In this document: positions 32,301 to 40,740 of the stretch, in pieces | Position numbering within the stretch: position 1 is the stretch's first letter | Layout of the letters: the number at the start of each line of letters is the position of its first letter | From: Candidatus Latescibacterota bacterium | Lineage (GTDB): Bacteria; Latescibacterota; MWCZ01 | Assembly (NCBI GenBank): GCA_022706085.1 | Contig: JAKJDF010000009.1 | Location: forward strand, 1 to 64,000 | Direction of reading: 5' to 3' | DNA: 64,000 bases | The notes under the pieces: generated by a model | What the model was told of the DNA's origin: nothing | What the model saw: only the letters and a program-made list of their open reading frames with translations | Database searches by the model: none | Made by a program: the position numbers and the translations under genes

Positions 32301-35088
32301 CGCCGATCCTCAATGGCTCCATGCGTATAAGACTTCTCCGGATAGCGGGAACGTCCGGTTCGCGATTGACCTTGGCAGCAAGCAGTACGCCTTCGTACCG
32401 AGTGTCTCGCAGCTTTCTCAGGACTGGACGGTTGTCGTATTCCCGTGCGCATCGGTGAGCGTGACGGACGTACTCGACCCGCGGTATTTCCAGTTCCTTG
32501 CCCGCGGGGATATTTACGAAGCCCGCACGGACTCCAAACCCTGGCATTACTTCTCTCACGTGGCAATGGGAGACAATACCTTTTTCGTCGAGGAGGGCAC
32601 CAGGGTCAAAATCATCTTTGCCCAGGGGCTTCTGGGCGTGCGGATGATGCTGACGGGAACCCCGGACAGCATACAGATCCCGGAGCACCGCCAGGGACTG
32701 GGCTTCAAGGTTGAGCGCGAGGCGCTGCTCACGCACACTGCCTACCAGGCGGCGCGGGACATGTGGCAGTTGAACGAGGGGCGGCTCGTCACACTTGTCC
32801 GCCATGGAATCATAGACGCGGAGACCAGAGCCGTTCACGACTCATCGGCGTACCGGCTCGCGCTGGCAAAGAAAGCGCTGGACGAGAAACGGTACGACAC
32901 GTATCTCACCGAGGCACGCACCGCCCTTGCACTGGAATCGCGTGTGCTGCCAGACGTACTGGGTATCGCGAACGGCGCGTTGAAGGGCGTGCTGTTCTAC
33001 ATGGCACTGCTGTTGCCGTTCGCGTTCTTCGTGGAACGCCTCATTATCGGGTCCACGGACGTGAAGAAGCAGGCGATCTGGTTCTTCGCCATTTTCATCC
33101 TGATGTTCGTGCTTATCCAGCAGGTTCACCCGGCGTTCGACATCACTCTGGCGCCACCGATGGTGCTCCTCGCATTCACCGTGTTCGCACTCAGTCTGTT
33201 TGTCGTTTCGATCATCATCGGCAAATTCACGGCGCAGATGAAGCAGATCAAGAAGGAACAGCAGGGATATCTTTCGGCGGATGTGGGGCGCGTGAGCGCG
33301 ATGTTTGCGGCATTTCTGCTTGGCGTTTCTAACATGCGCAAACGCAAGGTGCGGACGACACTGACCTGCCTCACGCTGATTCTGCTGACGTTCACGGTGC
33401 TGTCATTCACCAGTGTGCAGGAGCTCCTGCGGGTGAACAAGGTGCGGTTGAGCTCGCAGAAACCCACGTACAGCGGTGTCCTGATTCGAGACCGATTCTG
33501 GAATTTCTGGCCACGCGAGACGCTCACCTCCATCCGGAACGAATTCGGAAGGGAGAACATCGTGGTGGGCCGTGGATGGAGAGAGGCGCTCATTCAGGGC
33601 GCAACGAGCAACCTTTTCACGCTGAGCGCGCCCAACGGCAAGAGCTACACTCTGAGCGGCTTTGTAGGCATGGAGCCTCAGGAGGACGAGGTTACCGGGA
33701 TTTTCCGAAAGACCGGTGTGGCGGGGCGCTGGTTCCAGCCGGGTGATTTCCGCGTGCTGGTGATACCACAGACGGCCGCGGACGCGCTCGGGATCACACG
33801 CGAGCAGGTGACGGGGGACGAGGACACGGCGCCACGGATCATCATGGATGGCGTGCGGTACGGCGTCATCGGCATTGTTGACGATGAGCTTCTCCGCCAG
33901 TTGAAAGACATTGACGGTGAGGAGCTCACTTCCGTCAACTGGGCGCTGGTGGAAACAAAACGGCAGGATAGAATCAGCCAGGTGGTGCAGGCGAAGAAGG
34001 CTCCGACCGCTGGCGAGCGGGATTCATTCATCCACCTTGTGCCCGCACAGTGTATGTTCATGCCGCTGAACCTCCTGCCCGGCGGGCTGGTTTCTGTGGC
34101 CATTAAAACCCCGGACAGCAACGCCGCGCTGGGGCTGGTGAACCGGGTGATTCCCAAGTGGGCGCTGGAGATGTACGTCGGCCAGAACGAGGGGACGTTC
34201 CTCTACAGCGCCATAGGGCTCACCACCCTCGGCGGCCTGAAGGACGTACTGATTCCGATCCTCATCGCCGCACTGATTGTTCTGAACACGATGCTGGGCG
34301 CGGTGTTCGAACGGACGCGGGAGATCGGGATCTTCAGCTCCGTAGGGCTGGCTCCGTCGCACATTGCAATGCTGTTCATGGCGGAAGCGGTGGTGTACGC
34401 GGTGCTCGGGGCAATCGCCGGGTACCTGCTCGGGCAGACCGTGGGGCAGGTGATCTACAAAACCGGCCTTCTGGGCGGGGTGACGCTGAACTACTCCTCA
34501 CTTTCCGCAATCGTCTCCACGCTCATCGTGATGATTACTGTGATTCTGTCAACGATCTATCCGGCGAAGAAGGCGTCCGAAATCAGCGTGCCGGATATCG
34601 CGCGCACGTGGAAGCTGCCCGAACCAAACGGAGACGAGTGGTTTTTTGCGCTGCCCTTCACGCTCATGGATGAAGAGCTGGAGGGGGTCAACGCTTTCCT
34701 CGCGCATTTCTTTGAATCGCACCGCGATGAGTCGGCGAGCGATTTCTATATCGACCGCGTGGACTTCTGGGCGGACAGCGGCCGGTTCATGCTCGAAACG
34801 ATGGTATGGCTTGCGCCCTACGATCTCGGCGTAAGCGAGCTTGTCACGCTCATCAGTTCGCCGGTTCCGAACGAAAAGGGTCTCTTCGGGATGAGTTTGC
34901 TCGTTACGCGGGAATCGGGCGACGTCCCGTCGTGGAATCGCGTGAACCGCCGGTTCGTCAACTACCTCCGCAAGCAGTTCCTGATCTGGCGTACGCTTAC
35001 GCCGGCGGAACGGGATATGTTCAACGAGCGGGGGCGCGCGATGTACAGCGTGAACGGTGAGCGGGCTATTTCTCAGAAAACGACGTAA
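29344..35088 (+). CDS. Giant FtsX-type membrane protein with degenerate M28-peptidase-like ectodomain
   Basis: 1914 residues from the ATG at 29344, which opens a signal/anchor segment (ITFFVACLMGALSPVGA); an ATG at 29296 is possible. Residues 30-350 follow the M28 aminopeptidase plan (RYPTREIGTAGNEAATDYI, a PA-like insert, then VVVITAPFDAGS, PGAEAAFSSAAQLELARIFA and YFAALNGQRSGVMEGG), but the His, Asp and Glu metal ligands are missing. Two membrane segments lie near 655-712, a carboxypeptidase-regulatory-like strand set near 950-990, four or five segments at 1210-1360, and a FtsX/MacB-type domain (VLNTMLGAVFERTREIGIFSSVGLAPSHIAMLF) near 1640-1760. It is probably a mechanotransmitting permease of an ABC system, although no ATPase is adjacent. 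The OPT-like transporter follows 56 nt later. Confidence 0.8.
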   Translation: MTRIRLPFLRGTAYGVRGAARITFFVACLMGALSPVGAQYRRDPSAVELGEIGSRHAAQIDSARFMRSWELLSRYPTREIGTAGNEAATDYIAATFDSVGMQKVSRQRVTVADARQEYAYAVLPLEDGAYDTIPLRCYAPNFAHTNTIPPGGLKGHLVYSRTGEAREYNGHEMEGSVLLAEMTVEERWRLASTLGSKAAIFIEAPKITISAQFYTSVNFPRFWVNRQDGDSLRAWAAAHPNTEITIHAKQPWRLLTGYSVTGFLPGSDPVLSREVVVITAPFDAGSNVPGLAPGAEAAFSSAAQLELARIFAKERPPRSLYFAALNGQRSGVMEGGRVFVQALKQSYPGALRQNLERLRADLRLISDRKLSGRLPAHRERALALERRLGDVVGNELATAQRYWDDLQNARAEYLKGGAVAEKRTGGALYYARRVRVGAMEEAAERFKPAFKRALDACEPLIADYGRLLEDFVGELENDRARLKPIVEADEGKIRTSVAGRLAAARMTDISKALQKFTRMSPDDHTTGLERLRSDLALIEPILGRYPALLIDLSLTSNSNNIGLFHKGYFYNQQPDLELQRDYGPLGKRFMGYATNLVVVNDLNGLWSRSDEQIRALILAKIAEISAKAETYRKVAGIALSDTEVNYSYDWYQRFVNATAWAWGLVLAGVCGWFAYRRRRADETSILPAWWQIAGIVAGLGLTGYALIAGMDWKNTEKIHHGIDQLIWNHTDLLINAEQIPREEKTKIRLAAERHKRYVEMVEAPEFFAENIINAVPATLNKLRQDSLIISQQLVMFQKIAPWRTIPPAQLTQGQLDTLNQFIGFLGLQGDRRFVDGVAGTPGKAWWNFLPAARYFTSEIASLAGIPAIALSTTGDIAPELSSLRDTFARVNIPGSLTQMRTLTAITGQALQDPLLPDDMVMGDYFATSSGLVLYDDRQASVTADQPVDSAVVIADRGGYRFTTITNRRGAFEFVGLPLDGRAAARSADPQWLHAYKTSPDSGNVRFAIDLGSKQYAFVPSVSQLSQDWTVVVFPCASVSVTDVLDPRYFQFLARGDIYEARTDSKPWHYFSHVAMGDNTFFVEEGTRVKIIFAQGLLGVRMMLTGTPDSIQIPEHRQGLGFKVEREALLTHTAYQAARDMWQLNEGRLVTLVRHGIIDAETRAVHDSSAYRLALAKKALDEKRYDTYLTEARTALALESRVLPDVLGIANGALKGVLFYMALLLPFAFFVERLIIGSTDVKKQAIWFFAIFILMFVLIQQVHPAFDITLAPPMVLLAFTVFALSLFVVSIIIGKFTAQMKQIKKEQQGYLSADVGRVSAMFAAFLLGVSNMRKRKVRTTLTCLTLILLTFTVLSFTSVQELLRVNKVRLSSQKPTYSGVLIRDRFWNFWPRETLTSIRNEFGRENIVVGRGWREALIQGATSNLFTLSAPNGKSYTLSGFVGMEPQEDEVTGIFRKTGVAGRWFQPGDFRVLVIPQTAADALGITREQVTGDEDTAPRIIMDGVRYGVIGIVDDELLRQLKDIDGEELTSVNWALVETKRQDRISQVVQAKKAPTAGERDSFIHLVPAQCMFMPLNLLPGGLVSVAIKTPDSNAALGLVNRVIPKWALEMYVGQNEGTFLYSAIGLTTLGGLKDVLIPILIAALIVLNTMLGAVFERTREIGIFSSVGLAPSHIAMLFMAEAVVYAVLGAIAGYLLGQTVGQVIYKTGLLGGVTLNYSSLSAIVSTLIVMITVILSTIYPAKKASEISVPDIARTWKLPEPNGDEWFFALPFTLMDEELEGVNAFLAHFFESHRDESASDFYIDRVDFWADSGRFMLETMVWLAPYDLGVSELVTLISSPVPNEKGLFGMSLLVTRESGDVPSWNRVNRRFVNYLRKQFLIWRTLTPAERDMFNERGRAMYSVNGERAISQKTT

Positions 35089-35144
35089 GGCGCGCCGTCT
35101 GGTTTGCGGTGTGCAGGAATCAACAGGAAGACGACAGGTAGGCC

Positions 35145-37199
35145 ATGGCTGACGCGGATAACGACCGGGGTTTCTGGAAGAAGCTGACGGGGCGCGGTGG
35201 AGCGGAGGGTGCTCGCTCCACCCAGGAGGATAAGCTTGCGGCGGAGCGCAAGAAATACGGCATGGATCCCGAGTTGGAGATGGCGCCGTATGAAAGTGGT
35301 CTGACCGCCCGCACGCTGATCGGCGCGCTTTTCGTCGCAATCGTGATGATGCCGGCTTCCATTTACCTCGGGCTGGTGGTTGGCACGGGGCTGGGCTCAG
35401 CGGCCGAATGGGTTTCCATCATCCTGTTCACGGAGCTCGCCCGACGCAGCTTCATGCCGCTGAAGCGGCAGGAGATCTACATCCTGTTCATCCTTGCCGG
35501 CGGGCTGGTGGGCGGGGGCCCGTTCGGGGGCCTGATCTGGAACACCTACCTCCAGTCATCGCAGGAGGCGCTGAGCCTGGGCGTGGCGCAACGCCTTACC
35601 ACGGAGAACATCTGGTGGGCCGTGCCGCCTGCCGGGTCGGAAGCAGTAGCCCTGCGCACGTTCTGGCACAAGGACTGGCTGCCTATTGTCACGCTGATGG
35701 TGTTCACCAGTCTCATCAGCCGCTTCCAGACACTCAGCTCCTACTACTTCCTTTTCCGGCTGACAAGCGATGTCGAGCGTTTGCCCTTCCCATTTGCACC
35801 CATCGCCGCGCAGGGAATCACGGCGCTGGCGGAGGGTTCGGAAGGTGAGACGTGGCGCTGGCGGTGGTTCAGCATCGGCTCCATGATCGGCCTCGTATGG
35901 GGCGCGATTTACGTTGGCGTACCCACGGTAACTGCGGGCATCTTCGGTACGGCGATTGAAATCCTCCCCATTCCCTTCGTGGATTTCACCAGGGAAATCG
36001 GCAATGTGATGCCGGGTTCGCTTCTCGGGTTCAACACCGACCTCGGCGGCATCATGTGGGGATTCGTCGTGCCGTTTCCGATCATCTGCGGGCAGGTAAT
36101 CAGCGCGTTTCTGAGCTCATTCGTGCTTCCTCCTTTCCTCGTGGAAGCGGGTATCCTCAAAAGCTGGCGGCCCGGCTTGGGCGTGGTGCAGGCGTCGGTT
36201 CTCAACAACCTCGACCTGTGGACCTCGGTTTCCCTCGGCGTCGGCCTGCCGATCATGTTCCTGGGGGTATACGAGTCCACCAAGGTACTGATGAAACAAC
36301 GGGACAGTCGCGGCGCCGGAACGTTTGCTCCTCCGCCGGGGCGGGGCGACCTTCCCCTGTGGCTTGCGGCGGCGATCTGGTTCGTAACGAGCGCCTTCTT
36401 CGTTGGCCTCGCACACTGGCTTGTGCCGCTATTCCCGGTGTGGATCTACATTCTGTTCGCGTTCGTCTACACGCCGTTCATCAGCTACATCGGCGCGCGT
36501 ATGATCGGGCACGCCGGGACACACGTGGCGTTTCCCCCGATTACGCAGGCGGCGTTCATCCTTTCCGGGTACAAGGGTATCGCCGTCTGGTGGGTGGGTT
36601 CTCAGGCGAACGACTTCTCCGGCGGTGTGTCCAAATTCCGGGAAATCGAACTGACGAAGACGAAGTTCACGAGCTACTTCGCCGTCGAGTTCATCATGTT
36701 CCCCATCACGTTCATCCTGAGCTTCGCGTTCTGGTCGGTGATCTGGAAAATGAACCCGATTCCCTCGTCGGCATATCCGTTCGCGCTGAAGATGTGGCCG
36801 TTGAATGCGTACAACGCATGCCTCTGGCAGACGGCAACTATTCAGGGCAACTCCACCATGCTGAATGCCATCAAGTTCGACGTGATCGGGTATGCGGCGA
36901 TAGGTGGCGGCGTCCTCTATGCGATCATTCACTTCCTGCACGCCTCACCGATGTGGTGGTACGGCCTGATCGGTGGTCTGGGCGCGTGGCCGCACGGCAT
37001 CTTCCTCTCCCTCACGGGCGCGTTGTGGAGCCGGTATTACCTCGCGAAGAAGTTCGGCGGGCCGGAGCAGTGGTTCAAGTACGCCATCGTGCTGAACGCA
37101 GGATATGCATGCGGGGTCGGGTTGATCGGTATGGCGGGAGTGGCGATCGCGCTTATCAACGGGGCGATCACACAATCGCCCTTCCAGGTGTTCAGGTAG
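35145..37199 (+). CDS. OPT-superfamily-like multipass transporter
   Basis: 684 residues, at least 12 hydrophobic segments. After a charged 50-residue N terminus comes LIGALFVAIVMMPASIYLGLVVGTGLG, close to the oligopeptide-transporter (OPT) motif in which a YLGL-V-G block follows the first helices. Repeated Gly-rich loops (GGLVGGGPFGGLIWNTYLQ, GGIMWGFVVPFPIICGQVI) agree with that assignment. The OPT family moves peptides or metal chelates with protons. Translation is probably linked to the upstream permease gene (56-nt gap, weak AGG ribosome site, no terminator between). Substrate unknown; peptides are the natural guess given the M28-like partner. Confidence 0.72.
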   Translation: MADADNDRGFWKKLTGRGGAEGARSTQEDKLAAERKKYGMDPELEMAPYESGLTARTLIGALFVAIVMMPASIYLGLVVGTGLGSAAEWVSIILFTELARRSFMPLKRQEIYILFILAGGLVGGGPFGGLIWNTYLQSSQEALSLGVAQRLTTENIWWAVPPAGSEAVALRTFWHKDWLPIVTLMVFTSLISRFQTLSSYYFLFRLTSDVERLPFPFAPIAAQGITALAEGSEGETWRWRWFSIGSMIGLVWGAIYVGVPTVTAGIFGTAIEILPIPFVDFTREIGNVMPGSLLGFNTDLGGIMWGFVVPFPIICGQVISAFLSSFVLPPFLVEAGILKSWRPGLGVVQASVLNNLDLWTSVSLGVGLPIMFLGVYESTKVLMKQRDSRGAGTFAPPPGRGDLPLWLAAAIWFVTSAFFVGLAHWLVPLFPVWIYILFAFVYTPFISYIGARMIGHAGTHVAFPPITQAAFILSGYKGIAVWWVGSQANDFSGGVSKFREIELTKTKFTSYFAVEFIMFPITFILSFAFWSVIWKMNPIPSSAYPFALKMWPLNAYNACLWQTATIQGNSTMLNAIKFDVIGYAAIGGGVLYAIIHFLHASPMWWYGLIGGLGAWPHGIFLSLTGALWSRYYLAKKFGGPEQWFKYAIVLNAGYACGVGLIGMAGVAIALINGAITQSPFQVFR

Positions 37200-37226
37200 A
37201 GGCCGGGTTGCGTCAGAGGGGTGCGC

Positions 37227-38291
37227 TTACCACGCGTATTTCACGCCCACCGTCAACGCCGCGCGATCGAACGCGTACGTCGGGTCGCTCGAAGTCCTTC
37301 GCTGCGCATTCAGTTCCGTCGACCACGACAACCTGGTGCTGATCCGGGGCAGCTTCCCTTCGAGAACTATGCCGGCCTCGCGGATGGTGTCGGTATGGTC
37401 CCCGTACTCGCCGGTCTGAGTGATGTAGGCCTGATTCGTGCGCTGGCCGCCGAGATACGTGCGAAACGTAAGTGACAACGGCGCCAGAACGCTGAACTGG
37501 ACCCGCCCCCCCACGCCGCGGGTGGCCAGAGGGTCATCCATCGCTTCGAGGTAATCATCCCGCCAGCGGGTCCTTCCAGACCCGCTCAGCGCCCACGCTG
37601 AGAATCGCAGTCCGCTTCGATCCGTCAGGCCCTGGCTTGCCAGCGCGGAAATCTGGAACTGGCTGCTCGTCGCGTTGGTCTGGCCTGCGAAGAAATCTTC
37701 GATCGTCTGCGTGAGGTAGGTGCGTTCGGTTGCGCTCAGGGTGAGGCGGAACGTCGTCCGCGTCGCCCAGTAACGTGATGTATACGCCGTCAGCGTGAAT
37801 TCGCGGAAATCGAACGAAGGGCTTGCGGGGTATTTTCGATAATTACCCGCCAGAGACGCGTAGACCGGCCACCCGTCCAGTTCCGTCTGCATCCAGCCTT
37901 CGCCGAAGAACTCCCGGTACGAATAGGCGTCATACACGGGCCGGTTCCAGTTTCCACCCGCGCCACCACGGAGCCCCACGTTCAGGTTATCCTCCAGATC
38001 CTGGCTGAAGGCGCCGCTCAGTTCGTGGCTGTGTGCGGTCCATTCTGAACGCGGCGTGAACGCGGAGAGGTTTCCGAGATACGTGACCCGGAAATCCCCT
38101 GAGGCATCACCGAGAGGGGCGCGCCACGTGAGTTTCGCCTGCGTGGCGCCGAGACCCTGCGCTTCGCCGCCTGTGTACCCGGAGGGGTTGCTGTCATACC
38201 CGCCGAGAGTGCGGATCTCTCCGGAAAACGAACCGGCCTGCACCGCCAACGGTAGCAGGGACCCCAGAAACACCCACAATGCACGTTTCAT
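37227..38291 (-). CDS. Outer-membrane beta-barrel protein
   Basis: 354 residues from the ATG at 38291 (AGGTGGA upstream), with a clear signal peptide (MKRALWVFLGSLLPLAVQA). The mature chain is made of alternating amphipathic strands rich in Tyr, Thr, Gly and Arg (for example FRVTYLGNLSAFTP, FREFTLTAYTSRYW, RIRTYLGG-like stretches) with no hydrophobic helices. It ends VGVKYAW, a C-terminal aromatic beta-signal as recognised by BamA. About 16 strands seem likely. It converges with the OPT-like gene and is followed upstream by the two LTxEQ-repeat protein genes. Its ligand is unknown. Confidence 0.75.
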   Translation of the reverse strand: MKRALWVFLGSLLPLAVQAGSFSGEIRTLGGYDSNPSGYTGGEAQGLGATQAKLTWRAPLGDASGDFRVTYLGNLSAFTPRSEWTAHSHELSGAFSQDLEDNLNVGLRGGAGGNWNRPVYDAYSYREFFGEGWMQTELDGWPVYASLAGNYRKYPASPSFDFREFTLTAYTSRYWATRTTFRLTLSATERTYLTQTIEDFFAGQTNATSSQFQISALASQGLTDRSGLRFSAWALSGSGRTRWRDDYLEAMDDPLATRGVGGRVQFSVLAPLSLTFRTYLGGQRTNQAYITQTGEYGDHTDTIREAGIVLEGKLPRISTRLSWSTELNAQRRTSSDPTYAFDRAALTVGVKYAW

Positions 38292-38402
38292 CGTTCCACC
38301 TGAAGGGAAGCCGGAGCGGCGATGCGCCGCCCCGGTTGTGATCGTCTGCCATGCATGAATGCTCATGATACTCGCAAGTTGCCCGGGTTCCGTGAGGAGA
38401 GG

Positions 38403-39320
38403 CTATCGTCCTCTGGGCCCCTTGCCCTGTGGCGGCATGGCAACGCCATACTGACTGAACTTCGCGGCGAGGGCGTCACGGATTTCCGCCGCGGTCTTGC
38501 CTTCTGCCCTCATGGTTCGCACGAGAGCCTGAACTTCCGCTTTCTGCTGGGCGGTAAGGCCTGAACGGGCGGCCTGCGTGCCGTCCGGAGGACCCCGCCG
38601 GACCGGCGCGGTGATCCCGTATGACGCCATCAGCTCGCCGACCGCGGTTCTGATCTCCGCCTCCGTCTTGCCTTCTTCCTTCATGCTCGCGACCAGAGCG
38701 TCAACCGCCGCACGCTGTTCTTCCGTCAGGATGGGCCCACGGCCACGATCACCGCGCGGGCCATTTCCCCGTTCCGGGGGTGCCATGAAGTTGTCGGGTA
38801 CGGTGATCCCATACGATGTAAGCAACTCAATCACCGCAGCGCGACGTTCTTCCGGCGTCTTGTCATCCGTCCGCAGCGATTCCATCAACGCCTGAACCTC
38901 GGCGCGTTGTTCGGCGGTCAACGTGAACCCGCCTTCGAACTCAAGCCGTGTCTGATACCACGCGTCCGGGAGAGCGACGCCGAATGACTGGAGTTTCTCG
39001 CCCAGTGCCGCCTGGATGGCTTCCGGAGTGGCGTGTTCTTCACGGAGTTGATCCCTGAGCGCGGCCAGTTCCGCCTTCTGCTCATCGGTGAGATTGGCGG
39101 TAAGTTCCGCCATCAACTGCCGGCGGCTTTCCGCATACGCGTTATCTCTTCCGCCACGGCGTTCGTGCCGGATGGCGGCAACGTCGTTGATTCCGTCGCC
39201 ATCCGCGTCAACCCATGCGGGCACGTCGGTGCCGGTGTCGTCGATTTCCTGCGCAGGCACCTGAGCGGCGTAGAGAAACGCCGCCGCTGCGGCGACGAGG
39301 AAAATGGGTGCGTGTTTCAT
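38403..39320 (-). CDS. Secreted four-repeat LTxEQ helical protein with EF-hand-like loop
   Basis: 305 residues, GGAG before the ATG at 39320, signal peptide MKHAPIFLVAAAAAFLYAAQVPA. Near residue 39 is a dockerin/EF-hand-like loop DADGDGIND. Four repeats of about 42 residues follow, each starting LTxEQ (LTDEQKAEL, LTAEQRAEV, LTEEQRAAV, LTAQQKAEV), then a GKT-xEIR-type turn and an SYGI/YGV-P ending. The LTxxQ start recalls the periplasmic Spy/CpxP chaperone repeats, but the rest of the unit and the EF-hand loop differ, so this is only a loose analogy. A shorter paralogue lies upstream on the same strand. Function unknown. Confidence 0.8.
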   Translation of the reverse strand: MKHAPIFLVAAAAAFLYAAQVPAQEIDDTGTDVPAWVDADGDGINDVAAIRHERRGGRDNAYAESRRQLMAELTANLTDEQKAELAALRDQLREEHATPEAIQAALGEKLQSFGVALPDAWYQTRLEFEGGFTLTAEQRAEVQALMESLRTDDKTPEERRAAVIELLTSYGITVPDNFMAPPERGNGPRGDRGRGPILTEEQRAAVDALVASMKEEGKTEAEIRTAVGELMASYGITAPVRRGPPDGTQAARSGLTAQQKAEVQALVRTMRAEGKTAAEIRDALAAKFSQYGVAMPPQGKGPRGR

Positions 39321-39489
39321 GGTTCGTACTCCTTACTCTGTGTGTGATGAAAACCCGTTGCCCTGTATGCGCAATCTGGTGGCCAACCAGTTTCGGCGAA
39401 GCAGCGCTCGTGATGAGCGTCTCGCTTCCCGGCTTCCCGTTCTTGCAACGGGTGTGCCAACAGGGGATCACACGCTGAGTGAAAGTAAT

Positions 39490-39514
39490 TAAGATAATGT
39501 TTATAATTATCTTA
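39490..39514. promoter_or_regulatory. AT-rich inverted repeat, possible operator/promoter
   Basis: TAAGATAAT (39490-39498) and ATTATCTTA (39506-39514) around GTTTATA, a perfect 9-bp palindrome in an otherwise GC-rich region, 170 nt upstream of the LTxEQ-protein start. It could be a regulator site or promoter core. Confidence 0.4.
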
Positions 39515-39680
39515 TGTAGTAACGTTGCGTTCGTCCGAATTACGATCCGGGGTCCTGTGCTTCCGGGGCTCGCTCGAGGCGTCACCGGTGCAGTGAATGC
39601 GGCGGCAACCGGGTACCGCTGTCTTGCCCGAAGCGTACCGATACGTACGCACCGTTCGGAACAGGCGTGCGGAACAAACG

Positions 39681-39707
39681 AAAAACCGGGGCGGCAGTTC
39701 GCCCCGG
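39681..39707 (-). terminator. Rho-independent terminator after the shorter LTxEQ protein gene
   Basis: On the minus strand: arms CCGGGGCG and CGCCCCGG (39700-39707 and 39686-39693), then TTTTT (39681-39685). It lies 28 nt after the stop. Confidence 0.75.
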
Positions 39708-39735
39708 CTTCGTCAAAAACGCCGTACTATGGATG

Positions 39736-40491
39736 CTAACGCCTGCGTCCGCCACCGCGCTCCGGACGAGGTGCCCTGCCGCGGGCTTCGGAGGTATCAC
39801 GACCGGCTGGCCGCACTGGATGGCGCAGGCTGTCGCGCCCGGCCGGCATGTCGGGGCGACCCGCGCCGCGAAGGCTGTCCTGCCTGACTCCTCCCGGTGC
39901 AGGGCGCATACCCGTGGTGCGCCGCGACCCCGCGTACCCCGGCGAATACTCCGCCGCAATGGCCGCACGGATTTCCGCCGGCGTCTTTCCCTGCGCCCGC
40001 AGGGAATCCGCGAGGGCCTGCACCTGTGCGCGCCGTTGCGCCGTCATGCGCCGCGCATTCGAGTATTCGTTGGCCGTCAGATCCCATTCGGCCGGCACCG
40101 CCACCCCGTAGGAACGAATTTTCTCCCCTACCGCGGCATGAATCTGGTCCGGAGACGCGCCCTGACGCCTCATCGCCGTTCTCAACTGCTTGATCTCGTC
40201 CTTTTGCTCCTTTGTCAGGCCCGCCATGGCCTGATTGAGCATCTGCCCGCGGCTTTGTTCGCGCTCCTGATCCAGCGCGCGGAGGTCTTCGCGCCGCATC
40301 CGCGGCATTCTGTCGTTGATGCCGTCCCCATCAGCGTCAACGAAGACGGTCGTGTCCATATCTACGGCCGGCAATTCGGCGGCAACCATGGAACTCGCGG
40401 GCCTCTGGGGGCTGTTGCCCGCCGCGTGAGACGCGCCGGCCATGATAAGGATGGCAGCGCCTGAAAGAAGGAAAAACGCCGATTTGTGCAT
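39736..40491 (-). CDS. Secreted two-repeat LTxEQ helical protein with EF-hand-like loop (paralogue)
   Basis: 251 residues, ATG at 40491. Signal peptide MHKSAFFLLSGAAILIMAGASHA, then the loop DADGDGINDRM near residue 52 at nearly the same place as in the neighbour, then two repeats beginning LTKEQKDEIKQL and MTAQRRAQVQAL, with GKTPAEIRAAI in the second. The last 80 residues are Pro/Arg/Gly-rich and disordered-looking. The shared signal peptide-EF loop-repeat order shows it is a paralogue of the 305-residue protein at 38403-39320. No ribosome site is obvious close to the ATG. Function unknown. Confidence 0.75.
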   Translation of the reverse strand: MHKSAFFLLSGAAILIMAGASHAAGNSPQRPASSMVAAELPAVDMDTTVFVDADGDGINDRMPRMRREDLRALDQEREQSRGQMLNQAMAGLTKEQKDEIKQLRTAMRRQGASPDQIHAAVGEKIRSYGVAVPAEWDLTANEYSNARRMTAQRRAQVQALADSLRAQGKTPAEIRAAIAAEYSPGYAGSRRTTGMRPAPGGVRQDSLRGAGRPDMPAGRDSLRHPVRPAGRDTSEARGRAPRPERGGGRRR

Positions 40492-40740
40492 CGCGATGCT
40501 CCTTCATGTAATGCTGTTGGCAGCGCAACCGGAATGGCTGCGCCAGAGAGGCGAACGTACCGTACAATACAATATAATGGCGCAGGCAAAAGTGGCGGCC
40601 GTTTCCGTCTGACAACCGGAAAAATTCGGACGCCCGCGAAGGCGTTTGGAGAAGGTTGTATCCATGCGTACCCTCACTCCCACGGGGCGCGTGCTGGTTC
40701 CAGTTGTCCAACGGGTCTGTGCGGATCCGGGGAGTTTCGA

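Larger units (their letters stand above)
39321..39735. other. Intergenic region with AT-rich inverted repeat and terminator
   Basis: 415 nt between two paralogous genes on the minus strand. It holds the terminator of the upstream gene (39681-39707) and the AT-rich inverted repeat (39490-39514) that precedes the downstream gene. No ORF. Confidence 0.6.
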
